A DNA stretch of 64,000 nucleotides from Stichopus chloronotus (GCA_021234535.1 CM037850.1:2666001-2730000), one strand, 5' to 3'; positions 26,801-41,800 are shown, counted from the first letter of the stretch. Notes: generated from the letters alone by a model not told the origin. Made by a program: numbers and translations.

Positions 26801-29800
26801 ATGATTGTCTGAAAATGAACAAATTGGCTAAATTTGGCACAACTTGGAGCCGGGTGATCATTGGATACATCGTCTGTCAACGTATGGAAGCGGTTTTTGC
26901 ATCGGGTACCCATGGGTACCCATCCAGTGATGTCAGTACAACTGTGCAGTTCTCAAATTGCTACCCAGACCCTAAGGTTCCCTAATGTTCTCTAGCATAC
27001 TGTATTGAAGAGCTAGCATCAAGCTTAACAACTTTTGTTGTTCAAGTTGCCCTTACGTTAGTATGGCTACTGTACATGTACATCTGGTGACAAGGTTCAA
27101 AGCAAAATGTGTCACGACTTTACAAGGAACTCGTAACCTAATGAAAGTGATATTTTCGGCTCCCCATATGACCGCAGATGGCGGCACCACGTCCGACTTT
27201 TGGACCCGGTGCAACTATCTGAATTGAGGGCCATCAGTTGGAACTCATTAGGTTCAACGTCATATAGGGGTTGACTTCTTGGCCGAGTATGAAGTAATAC
27301 AGTTGTTCCAGGATGTAATTAAATTGCCACCATATGGAAAGCTGACAAGTTGACCATCGTTACGGCACTTGGAAATTTTCGTACCTGAGGTAGATGTTTT
27401 AAGATCAAGAGGTCAACAAACTCTTGACCAATAAACATGTAACTTTTCCTCCGCCATGCAACCTGAAAGACCACAAATAACATTGACAAAATTAAATCAA
27501 TCGCATCCATTTCACGCCACATGTACACATTCTTTAATTGCCACATTTCATCATGTGTAAAATTCACAACAAACTATTGACAAAGAGTTCATTTTTGCAG
27601 AGGGATCTTTAGTGGAATTAAGGTGAATACAACTGTAAATTACATGCATGAGAACTGTGATATTACTTCAGCTCTTAAACTCAGGTCACCTTGAACAATT
27701 CCCGCAGGTAGATGAGCACCACAATTACTTCCCAAAACCGATTCATAAACAGTAGGAACAAAATGAACAGGCAGCTGAGCATTGAGCTAACTTTTGTTGT
27801 TCATATTTTGAATTGGAGTCTGTTGTGGCCCTGCTTTAGTCTTCACTTTCAGTTTTAAATCACTGTTTTATTACTGCTGTGTCCACTTTCTTTTTCATTT
27901 CTCTCTTCCTGTTGTTGTGTTTCTATTTTTTTCTTTGGTCTTTGTAATATCTTAATCATTATGCTTTCACATTTTGCTGTTTGTTTCATTGTTCTGAATG
28001 TGTCCATTCTCATTGTGTTGGCAGAACTTTGTGGATATTGTTCACCACATTGCTTGTGTTATATGATGTACAGTATACAGTATGTTATATGATTACAGTG
28101 TGATATGCTGACTTTCAAGATCAAAAGAGAGAGAGGGCATACAAGGGGGGCGGGTTTGTTGGGAGGGGGACGGAAATTTGCCGTTAATTTAGCGATGCAT
28201 TTTGATGACGCAATAGACAGTTTCTTTCTCCATTTGAAATTTAAGAATTGAAAACTTGAAAAAAGTCTGAGCACAGATAGCCTTTGTGTGGGGGTCAGCC
28301 TGGATGTTTTTAGATAGTGGTCGCTCTTTCAGGAGGGTTGGGAATTTTTGCTCTGGATGGCGGCTGCCTCTTTAATTAAACCGGGCCCCCTTTTGGAGAA
28401 CATTGAAGTCAGTAGTCAATGTCTTGAAAGTTGGAATGTTTGTCACAATGCTAATTATCATGCCTATTTACAGGTAGTGCTTTTGCCGAAATATTCTTTT
28501 GCATTGACACCAGCTGATGATGCACAGTTGGATCTGAAGTGTATTATAACATTTTCTTGGCCAGTCATTTGTTTTTTGAAGTGCGTAATTAATGTTAGGC
28601 TGCGAGGTCGTAATTAGTTGCTACTTTCTTGGTGTCATTTGCTTTTTGAAGTGTGTAATGATTAATGTTTAACTGTGAGGTCATAATTGGTTGCTATTTT
28701 CATGGACTATGTTTGTTTTTTGGAAGTGTGTATTAATGTTACAGTAGCTGCAAGGTTGCAATTAGTTGCTATTCCATCCTCAGTCGCAGATAGTGTTAAA
28801 TTTGCATAAAGCAATGCATATTTGAAGTGCAAAATTGCACATGGATTTGTCAGCACACACAAGACTAGGTACCTAATGGGAGAAGTGCAATGGGAGGGCG
28901 AGGGGACAGGAAATGGGGTTTGCATGGAAATTGGAAGGTGGCCAATGATGTGCAGTATAGTTGTATGTCAGAGATAGTGTAGACTCATTTCAGCTCAAAA
29001 AGACAAACCTTAAGTGAGACTCTAACCTACTTCATGCAGTTTGTGCTTAACATTAAATAATTTAACACATTCATTTAATCAGATGTTTTGGCGTCTTGAT
29101 TCTGAGCGACATGTCAGTCATGGTGTAATGAACATAACTGTATAGATTGTATGCATTTTGATAGATCGGTAGTGATTTGTTTTGCATGCAACCATCAGGT
29201 TTTAACATCACTGACAGGTCTGAATACAGATGACAAATTTGTCTGTCGATCTGCAAAGGTCATGTCTGCATGCGAAATGCATTTGTTACATTATTGTCAT
29301 GGCCTAAAATTTTAAACTTCGGAATATGGCAGCAGATTAAAATGAGGATTTATGGATTCACAGTGCGTGCACCCTCACCTCCAATAACCTATGCATTATT
29401 GCCACGGTCTAGCATCTGGCAATTTTTTGTGTGTGTGCGTGTGTGTGTGCGTATCTGGCCCCACCCTTCTGCAATTGTATCTATTGTTAGCAGTACTGTA
29501 GATCTTCATGGTACAGATTCTGAAATTGCACACTCGTGTAATGCATGCACTTTAATGATGCAATATGAAAATCTAGTCGTTAAACATAAATTTTATGAAA
29601 ATCCCCAAATAAACTCTTTGTTATACTGTAGCTGTAACAGTTTGCTGTTGCAGTAATTTGTTCAGATACAAAACAAAGCGGCTTTGGAAAATTTTAATGA
29701 CGACTACTGTAGTAGTGGAAACTGAAAGCAGGTTGAGGTTGAAGGTGAGGAATTTAACCACCGATGTCACATTCTGTAAAGAAGTTCTAGCTCTGTTGGA

Positions 29801-32800
29801 CAAAGAATTTATTCTGAACAGCTTCTCCTCTATAATACGTAAATGTAAATGAGAACCAGATGGCACCATCTCAGTCGAATCTTAAATTTGTAGAGGTAAA
29901 CCGGATGCTATGGGCTGAAGAAGCCTTGTAAATAAGATGCTGTTTAATTCCTAGTGGTCCATTCGGCCCTCCCCATTCAAAATGCTTAAAGTTAACCCAT
30001 TTGTGATAAATTGATGAAACCATTTCCACTAAAAAGAAACGTGATTCATCTTAGCTCTCCACCAATAGCCAGTTTGCGTTTCATCTGTGATAATTGTCAC
30101 CTTTTATATCAATCTGTAACAAATTTCTGATCGTTAAAGGCAGGGTTCCTTTCCACACCGTTCACTGCAGTACATGGAATGTCAACCAACAAGTATTTAG
30201 AGTCATTTAGGAATTCAAGAATTTAAGTTTGTCATCCTTTAAAACTGTGTTCATCTGGCATATTTCTCTAAATTGATCAAGGTCTAGATCGGTTGATTGG
30301 GGAGGAAGAACTTAGGGGAGGTTTAAAAATGTACTGAATTGGTTGGGAATTAAGAGAATAAGCTGAGAGAAAGATATGCCTGTAATATTGATGAGGTTAG
30401 GACATCAAGACTGTAGTTGAGCAGTGAGTGAACTATGCAGGAGACTTTTTAGCCTAGGTTAGTTAATTAAATCAGAGTATAATATCTGTAGAAACCATAT
30501 ATCCATACGTCAACAGCTGGCTAGTTTTATGCCGAAGTTGCACGGTCACAATCGAAGTAAACGTCTTTAGAATTACATAAGCATCTATCTCCAAAGACCA
30601 TTCTGCATGCCTCAGGTGTGGTTGCTCTTGGCTGTAATTTGGCACTTTTTGTCTCCCAAAATGTTTCATCTCAGCAAATGAGTTTTCTACTCATCTTTAT
30701 TGATTGCATAGATCTCAGTTAAATTAGTGGAATTCAACAGCAGCTACTTGATATGCCACTCAGTGTTTTCAGAGGTGGTTTGTATATCAGCAGAGTATAT
30801 GAGCGATATATAGCTCCTAGTGATAATTTTCACAAACATCTCTTGTTTCGTGTAATTAAAATGTAATCTTGTGCCTCGGATGGTGCACGGTTTGACATGA
30901 GAAAGCCTCCACGTAATTGAATGTCTCGGGCCGTGATTGATCATTTCCACACACCTAATCTTCTGGGATTGCCACAATATTTTGGCTTTGATAGTGTCTG
31001 TTTTATTGGTTATCAGTTTTCACATATCCACCGCCTAATTTATTGTCTCTGAGTTCGGCCATAATTGAAAAAAAAAATTTCTGTGTTTCAAGTCTGCTGC
31101 TAATTGATGGAATTGCTGTTTTTGTCCTTAAAGTTTGCTACTGTAACATCAGTTTTCACTTTTGATTGTAATGACTCAAGCGATGTACAAAACAAAAAAC
31201 TGCAGATGCAAATGAAAAGTGCAAATGCTCTTATTGTAATGGATGCTTTTAATATCCATTGGCATTATCTGGCATGTAAAATGATAATCATGTTCAAATA
31301 ATTCAAGTAAAGTAAGAGCTTCTACGTGCAATTATCTTGTACTCCGATGTGCAAAAATTAAGAGACTGTTGATAGGTTATCATTACCGGTATATACGGCT
31401 GGCTTATGTTGTCAAGCGATGTTCGACAAACTGTGAGAGGAGTAACAAAAAGTTGGGTCTGAAAAATCATCTGGTATGTCTAAGTTTTCAAGGGTGAAGT
31501 TTGTAGCCTCCAAAAAGCGACATCATTGTACAGCACCTTTAGGCTGAAAATTGTCAACGGTTGGGACGCTTCTGACATTTTCAAAGATTTTTATTGTGAC
31601 ACTGGCAAAAAGGTTTGTGGAATGTTGGTCACTGTGTAAAGGAAGGGATTCTTTTTCCATGTATAGTACTCTGCTCATACAGTATTTGAAATAATTGTTA
31701 CCATGTTAACAGGTGTTCATCATCCTGTCTCTTCACCACTCACTGCACTCTTGAAATGCTACACTCAGGTAAACCAAAGGTATATGGGATAGTAAAATAA
31801 CAGTTGTGAGCAAAGCCTTGACAAAATAACACGCAAGCATCATGAATAGTGCGTGTTATTTGATCCTTTAACTGGACTGGGGTTGATTTACCCAGAAAAC
31901 ATTAATCCAAAATACGTGCAATTAATATCTCTGCCATAGACATTTGCTATTACTTATTTTTTTGTTTTTGTGTGTGTACGTGTGTGTGTGTTTGTATATG
32001 TGGTGTATGTATGGAATATATTGTATCACACTTTGCAGTGTACTAAATGCAGCGCTCCAAAGATGGTATCCCTGAATGTAGTCAGCCTGGCCATGTTTTT
32101 GACGACCAACTACGGTATTTTAAATTCATACTATGTTTTATACAGCATATATGTGAATTCAACTCTAATGTAATCGAAGTCTAACAGCTCGTATTAATTG
32201 CTTTGGTCTCTCTATACAGAAAGCAGGTTCACGAAGGAAATGTGCTGCCTGCAAGATTGTGGTCCATACTGCATGCATGCCTCAACTGGAAAGGGTAAAT
32301 GTTATTTCTACTAAAAACCTACAATTGTAGTATTTTCTATAAATTTGCTAATTGTAAATAAATTTTAGCTAAATACCAAAGCATACATGACTGATGTTAT
32401 AGGATATGAGATCCTGAATCAAATGATTGGACAAAGATGTAGATGTTCAAAGTTGTCTTTTTATTGGCCAGATTGTGGGCCTGTTAAGAGTAGTGAAATG
32501 AAATATCACTTTATTAAACGCAATTAATTGCATGGTTTGAAATGTTATTAAAGTTAGACCTGGTTTGTGTCATTTAGCAATATTACGGCATTCAATCTGG
32601 ATAGTTGGAAAATGAGATCAAATATAAATCAGTGGCAGAGAAATTATATGCAAGGGGATTTGAGATCTTGGGCATCCATATCAGTATAGTGTAGTGTTAC
32701 ATGGGCATCGATGAAGTAGAGCTGTTTTGGATCAACAAGTTATGACTGCATTGGAACTGATAAATTGATCAGTGGATCAGTTGAGAATTAATGACCATAT

Positions 32801-35800
32801 TAAGCGAAAGGGATATGAACAGTGCATCCGTATTGAATCGACAGTTTATTTGTCGCATTGAAGTTAATGTTATCATCATTGTCATGTATTTGAACACTCA
32901 GGCATCACTGACATGTTATTGATTATTCGACAAAGTTTTGATCAGTTAGCAGCATGTGTTGTAAATGCTGTTGCACGATGACATAAAGAGGTAACTGTGG
33001 TAGCTACTGCTGTAACGACCATTCCAAAATATTTGTTAAAATGTATCCACAATATTAGCAAAAATCAATAGGATGAATGGTAGTGCAATTAATCCATTAC
33101 GGTGGCAGGTGTAGAACTTTTGCAAATGTGCATATGACTCTTGTTGTGAAGTTCAATTTATTTTCAGAGTAGAATCTGATCCAGTAGTTTTTCCTTCTGG
33201 CGATGTGGCGGGGGTACATGATTAATGAAATCAGTATTTCATTCTTGAAGATGTAAGCAACCAATACATGAACAGTCTACAGTAAGATGCACCCCCCCTC
33301 CTGGAACCTATATATTGTCTCCATGCCTAAAATGTGAGGATGAACTATTCAGAACTGTATTTTTGATGAAAATGGAAAATTCAAATGGTTAACATCGTCC
33401 AATCCTTCGCAAAATCTTGAACTCGATTGGCGATGCTTGGTTTCCTTGTGTCGCCCCAAGGAAAATAGGCACAATCATGGAATCTGCAAGAGGAATACTT
33501 TACAGTACATTGGGAGATAAATGTGAAGTTTCTTGTCAGTTTAACACACTTTCCTTGACAATTGTTGCCTATTTCCTGCTGTGTGATTTTTGATGGTTTT
33601 GGCTGAATCATTTGGGTTAGGGGCAAGCATATCACTGCAGTCATAGACCCTGCATTAACAAATTGCAAAAGAAAGTACTTTGATGCATTTGTCGCAATAA
33701 ATTTATGGTGCTTTAATTTTCCTCTAGATAAACTTTCGGTGCAAACCAACGTTTCGTGATGCGGGCATCAGGAACTACAGAGAGAATCAAGTCATTCGTC
33801 ATCACTGGGTGCATCGCCGACGCCAGGAGGGCAAATGCAAGCAGTGTAGTAAGAGTTTCCAGCAGAAACTCTTTCAACAAAAAGATATTGTTGCAATCAG
33901 CTGTTCATGGTGTAAAGTTGCAGTGAGTACTTAAATACATTAAATTACGTCTAGTCTGATATTTTTGGAGTCAAGTGCTTGCGGCCTGAAAGGCTGGGAC
34001 TCTGAAATTACTCATGATTGCTTCTTGGTATAATTGGTTTCAATGACATCAGAACTCAGCCACCTATGCTCATAATTATAAGGTTATATTTTGGGTAGTT
34101 ACTATGTTGTCATATCTTTAAAGGCCCCAACAGTGTTGTTGGGGAATTGGGCTTCCCGCTAACTAATCTGTGTTGTCAGACTATTAGCTAGGCCTAATTG
34201 CGAAAGAAGGGGGGAAAAGTGTACCAGATTTTAACTTATTTATGGCAGTTTTAAACGAACGTTAAAGTGGAACTGTATTGGATGTTCCAGTTTCAACCAA
34301 CATTTAATGTATATCTATTCACGAATTGTCAAGACCTCAATGGCACATTTTCGTAACGAGTGTTTTTCCAAATATCACATCCAATTTCCTGCTGTTTCGT
34401 ATAGGGTGTCTCAATGTTTGAAAAGTATGATGTGGCTCATGCACCTCACCATATAAATGTATAAACGTTCTGGAGGTAGGTGCGTGACATCACGAGTCAG
34501 TGATTACAAGATTTCTTTTTCTCACTTTTCAGTATCACAACAAAGTAGCTTGTTTCATGATGCTACAGATTGAGGAACCATGTACTCTTGGCATCCATGC
34601 TGCAGTGATAATCCCTCCTACGTGGATAATACGCTTACCCAAGCAGAGAATACAGGTAGATAAGCATCATCCGTAGATGAACTACCATAGAAAAGTGGGT
34701 TGGGTATCTATGTTCCAGATGTAATGTAGAAAATCTCTAATGTAGATAATACTGTTTATCCACTGTTTATCCACTGTTTATCCGCTGTTTATCCGCTGTT
34801 TATCCACTGTTTATCCACTGTTTATCCAGTTCTAGGGTACAGGTAGATAAGGCAGAAACTAATAGGTTGGTGGTCCATGCTGCATTTATTGTCCCTTCTC
34901 TGTGGCTAGCTGTTATGCTTATCTATTATAGACAGAGAACATAGGTAGATAAAGCACAAACTAGTAGATTGGACATACATGCTACTTGCCTATATGCACC
35001 CCTGCATGGATAGTATGTTTATCTGTTTTGCAGGTAGATTAAGCACAAAACTACTAGGTTAAGTATCCTTACTTTAGTTAAAACCTTTCCTGCATTGATA
35101 ATACATCACTGACCAAAACAGAGAATAGATGTAGACAACATGTAAAATAGTACACTGTGCATCCATGCCATACTGCCTCCGGCATGGATAGTGTATGCTA
35201 CTAAATATAGGTAGATGAAGAAGACAGTTAGTAGAATGGGTATTTATGCTACACTTAAATCCATCCTTACCTGTTGTAGACAGAGAATACAGGTAGATAG
35301 AGCATAATTAGTAGACTGGGCATCCATGATATTGTGACACAATTCATCCTACTTGGATAATATATAAGTACAGCACTAAGCAAAAACTCCAGGTTGTTGA
35401 AGCATCAGTTAGCAGATGAGCATCAGATGAGCTAGGAATGTATGGAGCATAAGTGACAATAATAAGCCCATAGTCCCTCTAACATGGAACAGTATCATGT
35501 TGAGGTGTACTAGTAATATTATTATGACCTTCATATCGCCTCCCTGTATCTTAAGCCTGGTTCACTGGCTAGCACAATTCAACTCACATTCAACTTTCAA
35601 CTAAATCATTGCATATTGAATTGATCATAAAAGCTGATCAAGCAAAGAAGCATCAACGTTCCTTTCAGTCCTGGTCGTCTGGAATACTAGGTGAATCGAT
35701 TTTGTAGTTGATGTTCATGGATGTCAACAGCAATTCAAGTAGTGCAATTTCAGTCGAAAGTTGAATCTTAATTGTGTTGAATCTTGCCGGTACGTGTGAC

Positions 35801-38800
35801 CCGGGCTTGACAGTGGCTTGAAACCGTCATAAACGATCTTGAGAATCATTGAAGGTTGTAGAAGAGAGAGAGGTAATGGATAGATTGGTGAGGGTCAGAT
35901 GACAGCTTAAATAGATCTAGGAAAAGGCCACAGTCTCCTTCCCTGAACGAAAGAGACATGAACAGGGAAAAAAATGAGGGAGAATGTATTATCACAGTTT
36001 GCAGATGTAATTGAACAGCACTGACAGTGTTTTATTTCATTAGTTTATGTACAAACTCTTAAACATTCATGTATCACATGAGGTCATTAGAGAGTCAGGA
36101 GTCAACATGGTGTCGCAAGTCATGTTTAGTTAGGCTTTGTGATCTTTCACTATGAGCTTGTGAACAGGTTCATTTTGCTTAGTATGTTACTGGACGATAG
36201 GTATCTGTAAAAAGACTTTGCCAATGTTTCTATGCAGTTTCCCTCTCAGTTAAGCCGTTATCATTCCTGTAAAGAGTAGAACTTGAGGTGATAATAGAAC
36301 ATCTGAAAAACCATCCTTTCATTAGCAAGAAAAGCAGTATGAGGGAGAGATTGTAAAGGATTTTTTTTTTTATTTTGTGAGTTGTGTTTCTTGTCAACTG
36401 AGAAATTGATATTCCTCGTCTTTCTTTGATTCTTTCGTCTGCTCCAGTCGTCTTTCAAAAGTTCTCAGAGAAAGAAGAAGAAACCGTCAGTTAAACGAAA
36501 ATCTATATCCAAGAAAGTTGACGAGAGCAAGTACAAACCATTCATCATCAAGCCGATACCATCCCCGTTAATGAAACCTTTACTTGTATTCATCAATCCA
36601 AAGAGTGGTGGAAACCAGGTAAGGTTAAGAAGTTACCCGGATGGTACAGTATCGAGTGAACCTGCACGAATATTCATGAAACAATGACTCTGTATGCATA
36701 TTGATGAAAATGGGAGACTCAAGAGACCTGGAGGTAAAGTTTCTACTGTGGCTGGTGTGATTGCAATCCAACATTTAACTTCCCAAATTCAAAGAAAGAG
36801 TAGCTAAGGGTAAAAAACTACTTCTGTACATGTGACATGAAATTTTCTCTTTCTCCATTCGCTCATGAATTTTGGGAGCCAGGCTCACAGAAAAGAAACC
36901 ATGTTATTCCAGAAGCTTTCAGCAAATATGGTTATAATGGGGAAAAAAAAAAGTGTCGCAAGTTGGAAAAAGGAATTTTACACTTTCTTTGTCCATGTTG
37001 CATGGGTGATCCATGGTAGCATGACTATAAACATCACCTCTTCGAGTATGTTGCGTATTCATACATTATAGGTGCGCACAATCGTTAATGTATCACCGTA
37101 ACCGTAACCTTTCCTCATGCTTCTGCCCTTGTGATGTGATGTCATGTACGATGGTGTACGATTGTCCTGTGAGACAAATGGTTGTAAAACCTTGCAAAAC
37201 AAAATACGTTTGAAGATTTGGTCGGACGGACTTGAGACTGTTTTGCATTACAATGTCATGTTTTCACTGTTTTTGTAAACCAGGTATTTCGATTTGATTC
37301 ACTCATGATCCTGTTGCGGTGAGAGTCTTAATTGTTGTTATAGTGGAATGAAGCCTAGATAGTCAACTTAGTCTACAAAAAGATTTTGGCAAACTTAATG
37401 AACAGGTAAGAAAGTATGAAACCGCACAGATACTGCCAATAAGGGAAGTGAGTGTTGATGTAAATTTACATAGAAGGTTGTTCCTTCACACAACCTTTTT
37501 CTTAATTTTGCAAATTGTCTTCAGCAGTACATCAATTAGACAAAATGCCATTGAAGTAGGTATTCAAGTAGAGACGTAGATGCACTGAGCCATAAGCAAT
37601 GCCAATGGTGGAATTGTAGGTGAGGTCATACCTTTAATAAATGGAGAACATCCTTCCTTTGCAGAGCTCCTTAAGGAGCAATCCAATACCAGAGATATTT
37701 AAATGATGCTCGGAAAACGGCAAGCATTTTTGAAAAGGCAAATGTTTTATTCCAAGGCTAGCAGAGCCGGTTTTAATAGATACAAAAAGTAAAACCTGAA
37801 CGCAGTGACCTGAGTTATACTTTTGAGTTTGCAACATGTTGCAAATATGTTCATAAGGAAAAGCAGTGACTACCTGAATGATATGTGGAAAACAAATGTG
37901 CTATCAGCATAGAGATTGTGTAATCTCAATGACATTGTACAAACAATTGAAAATGGTAAGGTGATACAAACTGTTAGGTTCTTTTGAGTAACATAACAAA
38001 CCTTTTGTTTTGTCTTTGCAAAATGGGTCATTGGCACTACTTACATTATCAATACATTAAGGGGGATGAAATTGAACAGTTGAGAAATTAGTGTGCAAGT
38101 ATACTTACTGTCTATAAAGTTGAAATTTATCATTGAAAGAGGAAGTTTATGGTCAAAGTTAGACTGTTTCAGTCAGGACTGAGATTTGAAACTTGTTGAA
38201 GAATTGAAGAAAAAAAGTCACTCATTCCAAGAACTGATTCAGAGTGTAGGTTTGTTAGGACAAAACAACTGTATCTCACAATTTGTTGGGTAATGTTAAA
38301 TTAAAGTGCTTGTTGCATTACCTAATGGAAAATGTGCGTTGACATGCACCTCTCTTCCGGGAATTGTATACTCTGTTTAAGTTGACGTTTTGCGGTTACT
38401 TTTTATTTGTGTGTCATGTTTTCTAGAGCATTCGTTTTTACCTCCTGTTTGTTTTGGTTAATGGTGTGAAATGTTTGGTAATCACTGGGTGATGTTGATT
38501 TGACTTCTCCAATGTCCTTCCTTATAATTGAACCTTTTAAGATTTGAATCCATCAGGGTTTTGGTAATTACCATCAGCAACCGCAAAGCGTGAAACTTGA
38601 TTCGAAGGTTACCTTGAACTCTCTCTCCAGCTCACACTCTCAACTGACTTTATGAAAGTACTAAACTGCTGTTAATGAAACAAAATAGGAGAGCTTTATT
38701 CTCCCTAACATTTAAATTCCACTCTAAGCTAAAAGTGTAACATGAGTGTTTCAAATAAAAAACAAGCATGAAACTCTCAAGTTTCCAATTAGGCATACAA

Positions 38801-41800
38801 AACAAGGTAAGAAAGTACAGCCCATCCCCCACCGGTCAGGACCCGAGGATTTTGAAGTACCTCTTTGTTTTCTGTAAGCTGTCTTTTTGTCTGAAGTGGT
38901 CATTTGAATGTATGGTAGGCAGTCCTGAAGAGTTTGCCCAGGAGGTTAACAGTAATGGACCGAACTGCCCAGACGTGATATTGTTAAAGCACACTTTCCT
39001 CATGCCCCTCTCCCCACCCCCTTTTCATAATCCTCACCACCCCTCCACTTCAATCTTTCATTATAGTAAGAATACAACATTTGGTAAATGTTCCTATTGT
39101 GTGGCAAAAGTTATGACTTAGTGGAAAAGTTACAATTTTTCATAAGCATCACATATTGGCATCTTGTGAGTATCATAGGTGTAATGCAAATCGTGACAGG
39201 ATCGCTTTCATCCTTTGTTATATCTTTAAAGTGACAAACCACTGTAAGAAGAGAACCGTCACAGTAACTTTTTTTTTTGAATGATTTTAGATAATAATGA
39301 CCATATGGTGAGAGATTGAAAGATTTATTATTAAAAAAAAAAAAAAGTACCATAGCTCTCTGGTCACTGATCGACACTAGCATAGACCTGTTAGGTACAA
39401 TATACCAGTTACTGCATGCAACACTTAAACATACTTCAGAATTCTCCTAGCTCTATCTAAACGTTTGAAGTGAAACCAGTTTTGTACCAGCAGTTCCACG
39501 TGATGATGTAATCGTTACCATGGTGATTTGAAGGTAAAGAGGACCAACGTAGTAGTCTGACTGAAAAAAAGATAATATGATAGCCCTTTCACTGCCACTT
39601 GAATCCTTATGGAAATTCTGATTTTTGCGTGAGTGGTATCAATTCGCATGATAAGGTTCCTAAATTTATTGTAGGGATGTGGCCAGTATTAAGTATCTCA
39701 AGACAAAGTAATTGTGTTGAGTTAGTCACCTCATTTACGTCTTAGTTTTGATTTCCATGCAGAGTGTTAACTGTATAACTACATAATATATGTGTAAGGA
39801 TTGAATTTGAAATTGGGGTCAACCCAAGCAGCTGTACTCTACTGCTGGCAGGTGTTACTTTCATTGTGGGTGGTAGATCTAATCTTCTACTTCCATGTTT
39901 GAAGTTTTTCATTTGTGGTTTGCAACATCCACCCACAGGTTCTCCAAAATGTCACATTAATTTATGGAGAAAGCTCAGTCTGTCATCCTCTTTGTTCAGA
40001 TGTAGCCAGAGATTCACAAATAGATAATGATTTGCAAACTTAGGAGAAAAAGGAAAGAAGAAATCCTTCTCATGAAAGGTCAGTTTGGCTTGGGAAGTGT
40101 CAGAGGCCTTACAGTTAGTCGTTAAATGCGGCCATTGGCATTGCGACCGTTGTGTGAAATGACTTTAAGTCGGCAAAGCGGTTCGATCTTCCATCCTCTT
40201 CTTTGGTACATGGCAGAGGTGCTCCTGCGGGGAATTCCACACTTCTCCTTTAAATGTCTCACAGTATATTCTAACATTGTGAATTCTTGTAGCAAGTTAC
40301 AACCACAGATAGAAGCAATTCCTTGTCTTCTCTGTGTAAGAGCCAGTCGTAAGTCCGAAACTGGCGTCGAACGAGAGTCTTCGAACAAAGGATGTCAGGC
40401 CTTGTGCAAGAAACAAAGTAACTCTAGTACCATACTTTATCCCCGTTGAAGTGGGGTATGCTTGCTAAAAGATCAAGAGGTGTATGCAAGATCAACTTGG
40501 TACTCCACAAAGTTCAATGAGATCAACGTAAATGACTAGTCGTATATTTAGAAACCTGATCTACTTTTTCAGTTTTGGGTGACAGTGTTTAAATATCAGC
40601 ATTAAGTACTCATCACACAAACCCAACAGAATAAAGACAACGCTTTGAAATTATTATTTTACAGTTTGTAACAAACTGGCTATACCTCTTTCCTTTTCTG
40701 TTTTTGAACTGTAGCTACGTGTTTCATATAAATTACGGTCGGCAAGTTCACCACAAAATTGATCTGTCTGGTATTTTGAAATGATAGTGAAAACAACAGA
40801 AATGTAATAATGATATGCAGCCCATCTCATCATAACAATGAGTTATTGATTGATTGTAACCCTAATTGGTCGTCAGTCTTTTAATTTTATAGAAGCAGCT
40901 GCAGTGTTTATCCGTTCGCTCGTCCCCTGTACTTCGTCATTGTGGCAGATTGTCTAAAAATAAAAACAGCATGTTGTCATTGTATGAATTTTGCAAATTT
41001 AAGGACACCTTTGTCCCAGGCCGCGTAACTTGTAAACATGTGCATGGATATACAAGTCATTTGTATGATGAGGCAAATTTAACTGGTGAAGGTAAGCATG
41101 GAAGGAAAATTTCTGTTGCTTGTTTTTTAGACAATGTTGTAACTCAATGAATATGTATCTTCAAATGTCAAATGGTTGATCATCAAAACTCTTTCTTTCC
41201 AGTAATCCTTTTATTTTACGGTTTTCACCCATTCATAAAAATTTGTTTGTTTTTGTGAAACAGAGATTCTTTAAGCCCTTTTCTAAAATGTAGAGCTTCT
41301 TCTTTTCACACCCTTGAGTTCCTTTGCTCTGAATTCGATCTAAGCCATAGTGTATCTATCACTAAGTTTTCCTTCTTTGCTTTTACAAAACCTATATTCT
41401 GCACATTTCATGTTTTGAGTTAAAGGTGTTTGTTTTAGAGAAAAGTATATTTTTAAAATGAATTTATGAATGGAAAACAACATATTATTCCAAATGAGGA
41501 AGAACCATATCCATCTTTTCCAGAAAGAATATAGAAATTCAGTTGTTTTGCCTTCAAGATAAATTTGTTCACCCAAACTTTGAAATATCAAATGATGCAT
41601 CTTTTGAAAGATTGAATGGAAGTAACAATGATTAAAGTATTTTCTCTGTGTGCTGTGTCATTGCACTTTAAATGCTTTACCTCCCTTTAAAGAGCTGGAT
41701 GTTTGTGCTTGAAAAAGAGGGGGGGGGGGGCTAAAGAGAGTGGATAACAAGGGGCAGAATCGAAAGACACGCTGTTTGTGTAGATCTCTGTCACAGCTCG

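Larger units (their letters stand above)
17835..32219 (+). other. DGK intron 1 (14.4 kb)
   Basis: This is non-coding as far as I can see. It holds MITE-like copies at 20290, 23793 and 26059, an inverted-repeat element at 20746-21012, a 38-bp palindrome at 21776, a tandem repeat at 28564-28775 and GT microsatellites. The open frames here are short and unrelated to anything I recognise. A small alternative first exon could be hidden here. Confidence 0.85.
34656..36447 (+). other. DGK intron 4, built partly from exon-4-derived tandem repeats
   Basis: The first 770 bases are degenerate copies of the exon 4 3' end plus donor, including an 11-bp minisatellite at 34752-34828. A MITE-like element lies at 35552-35810. 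The last 600 bases show nothing recognisable before the exon 5 acceptor. Confidence 0.8.

Noticed and set aside
33381..33749. 122-codon minus-strand open frame
   Set aside because: Overlaps the start of kinase exon 3 on the opposite strand and has no recognisable content.
40122..40449. Overlapping open frames in intron 5 (107 codons plus, 88 codons minus)
   Set aside because: Slightly GC-richer than surroundings but with no recognisable motif; possibly an old transposon piece, not enough to annotate.
40950..41150. 66-codon open frame with [16 protein letters not shown]
   Set aside because: No motif I can name; short and inside intron 5 without coherent splice signals.
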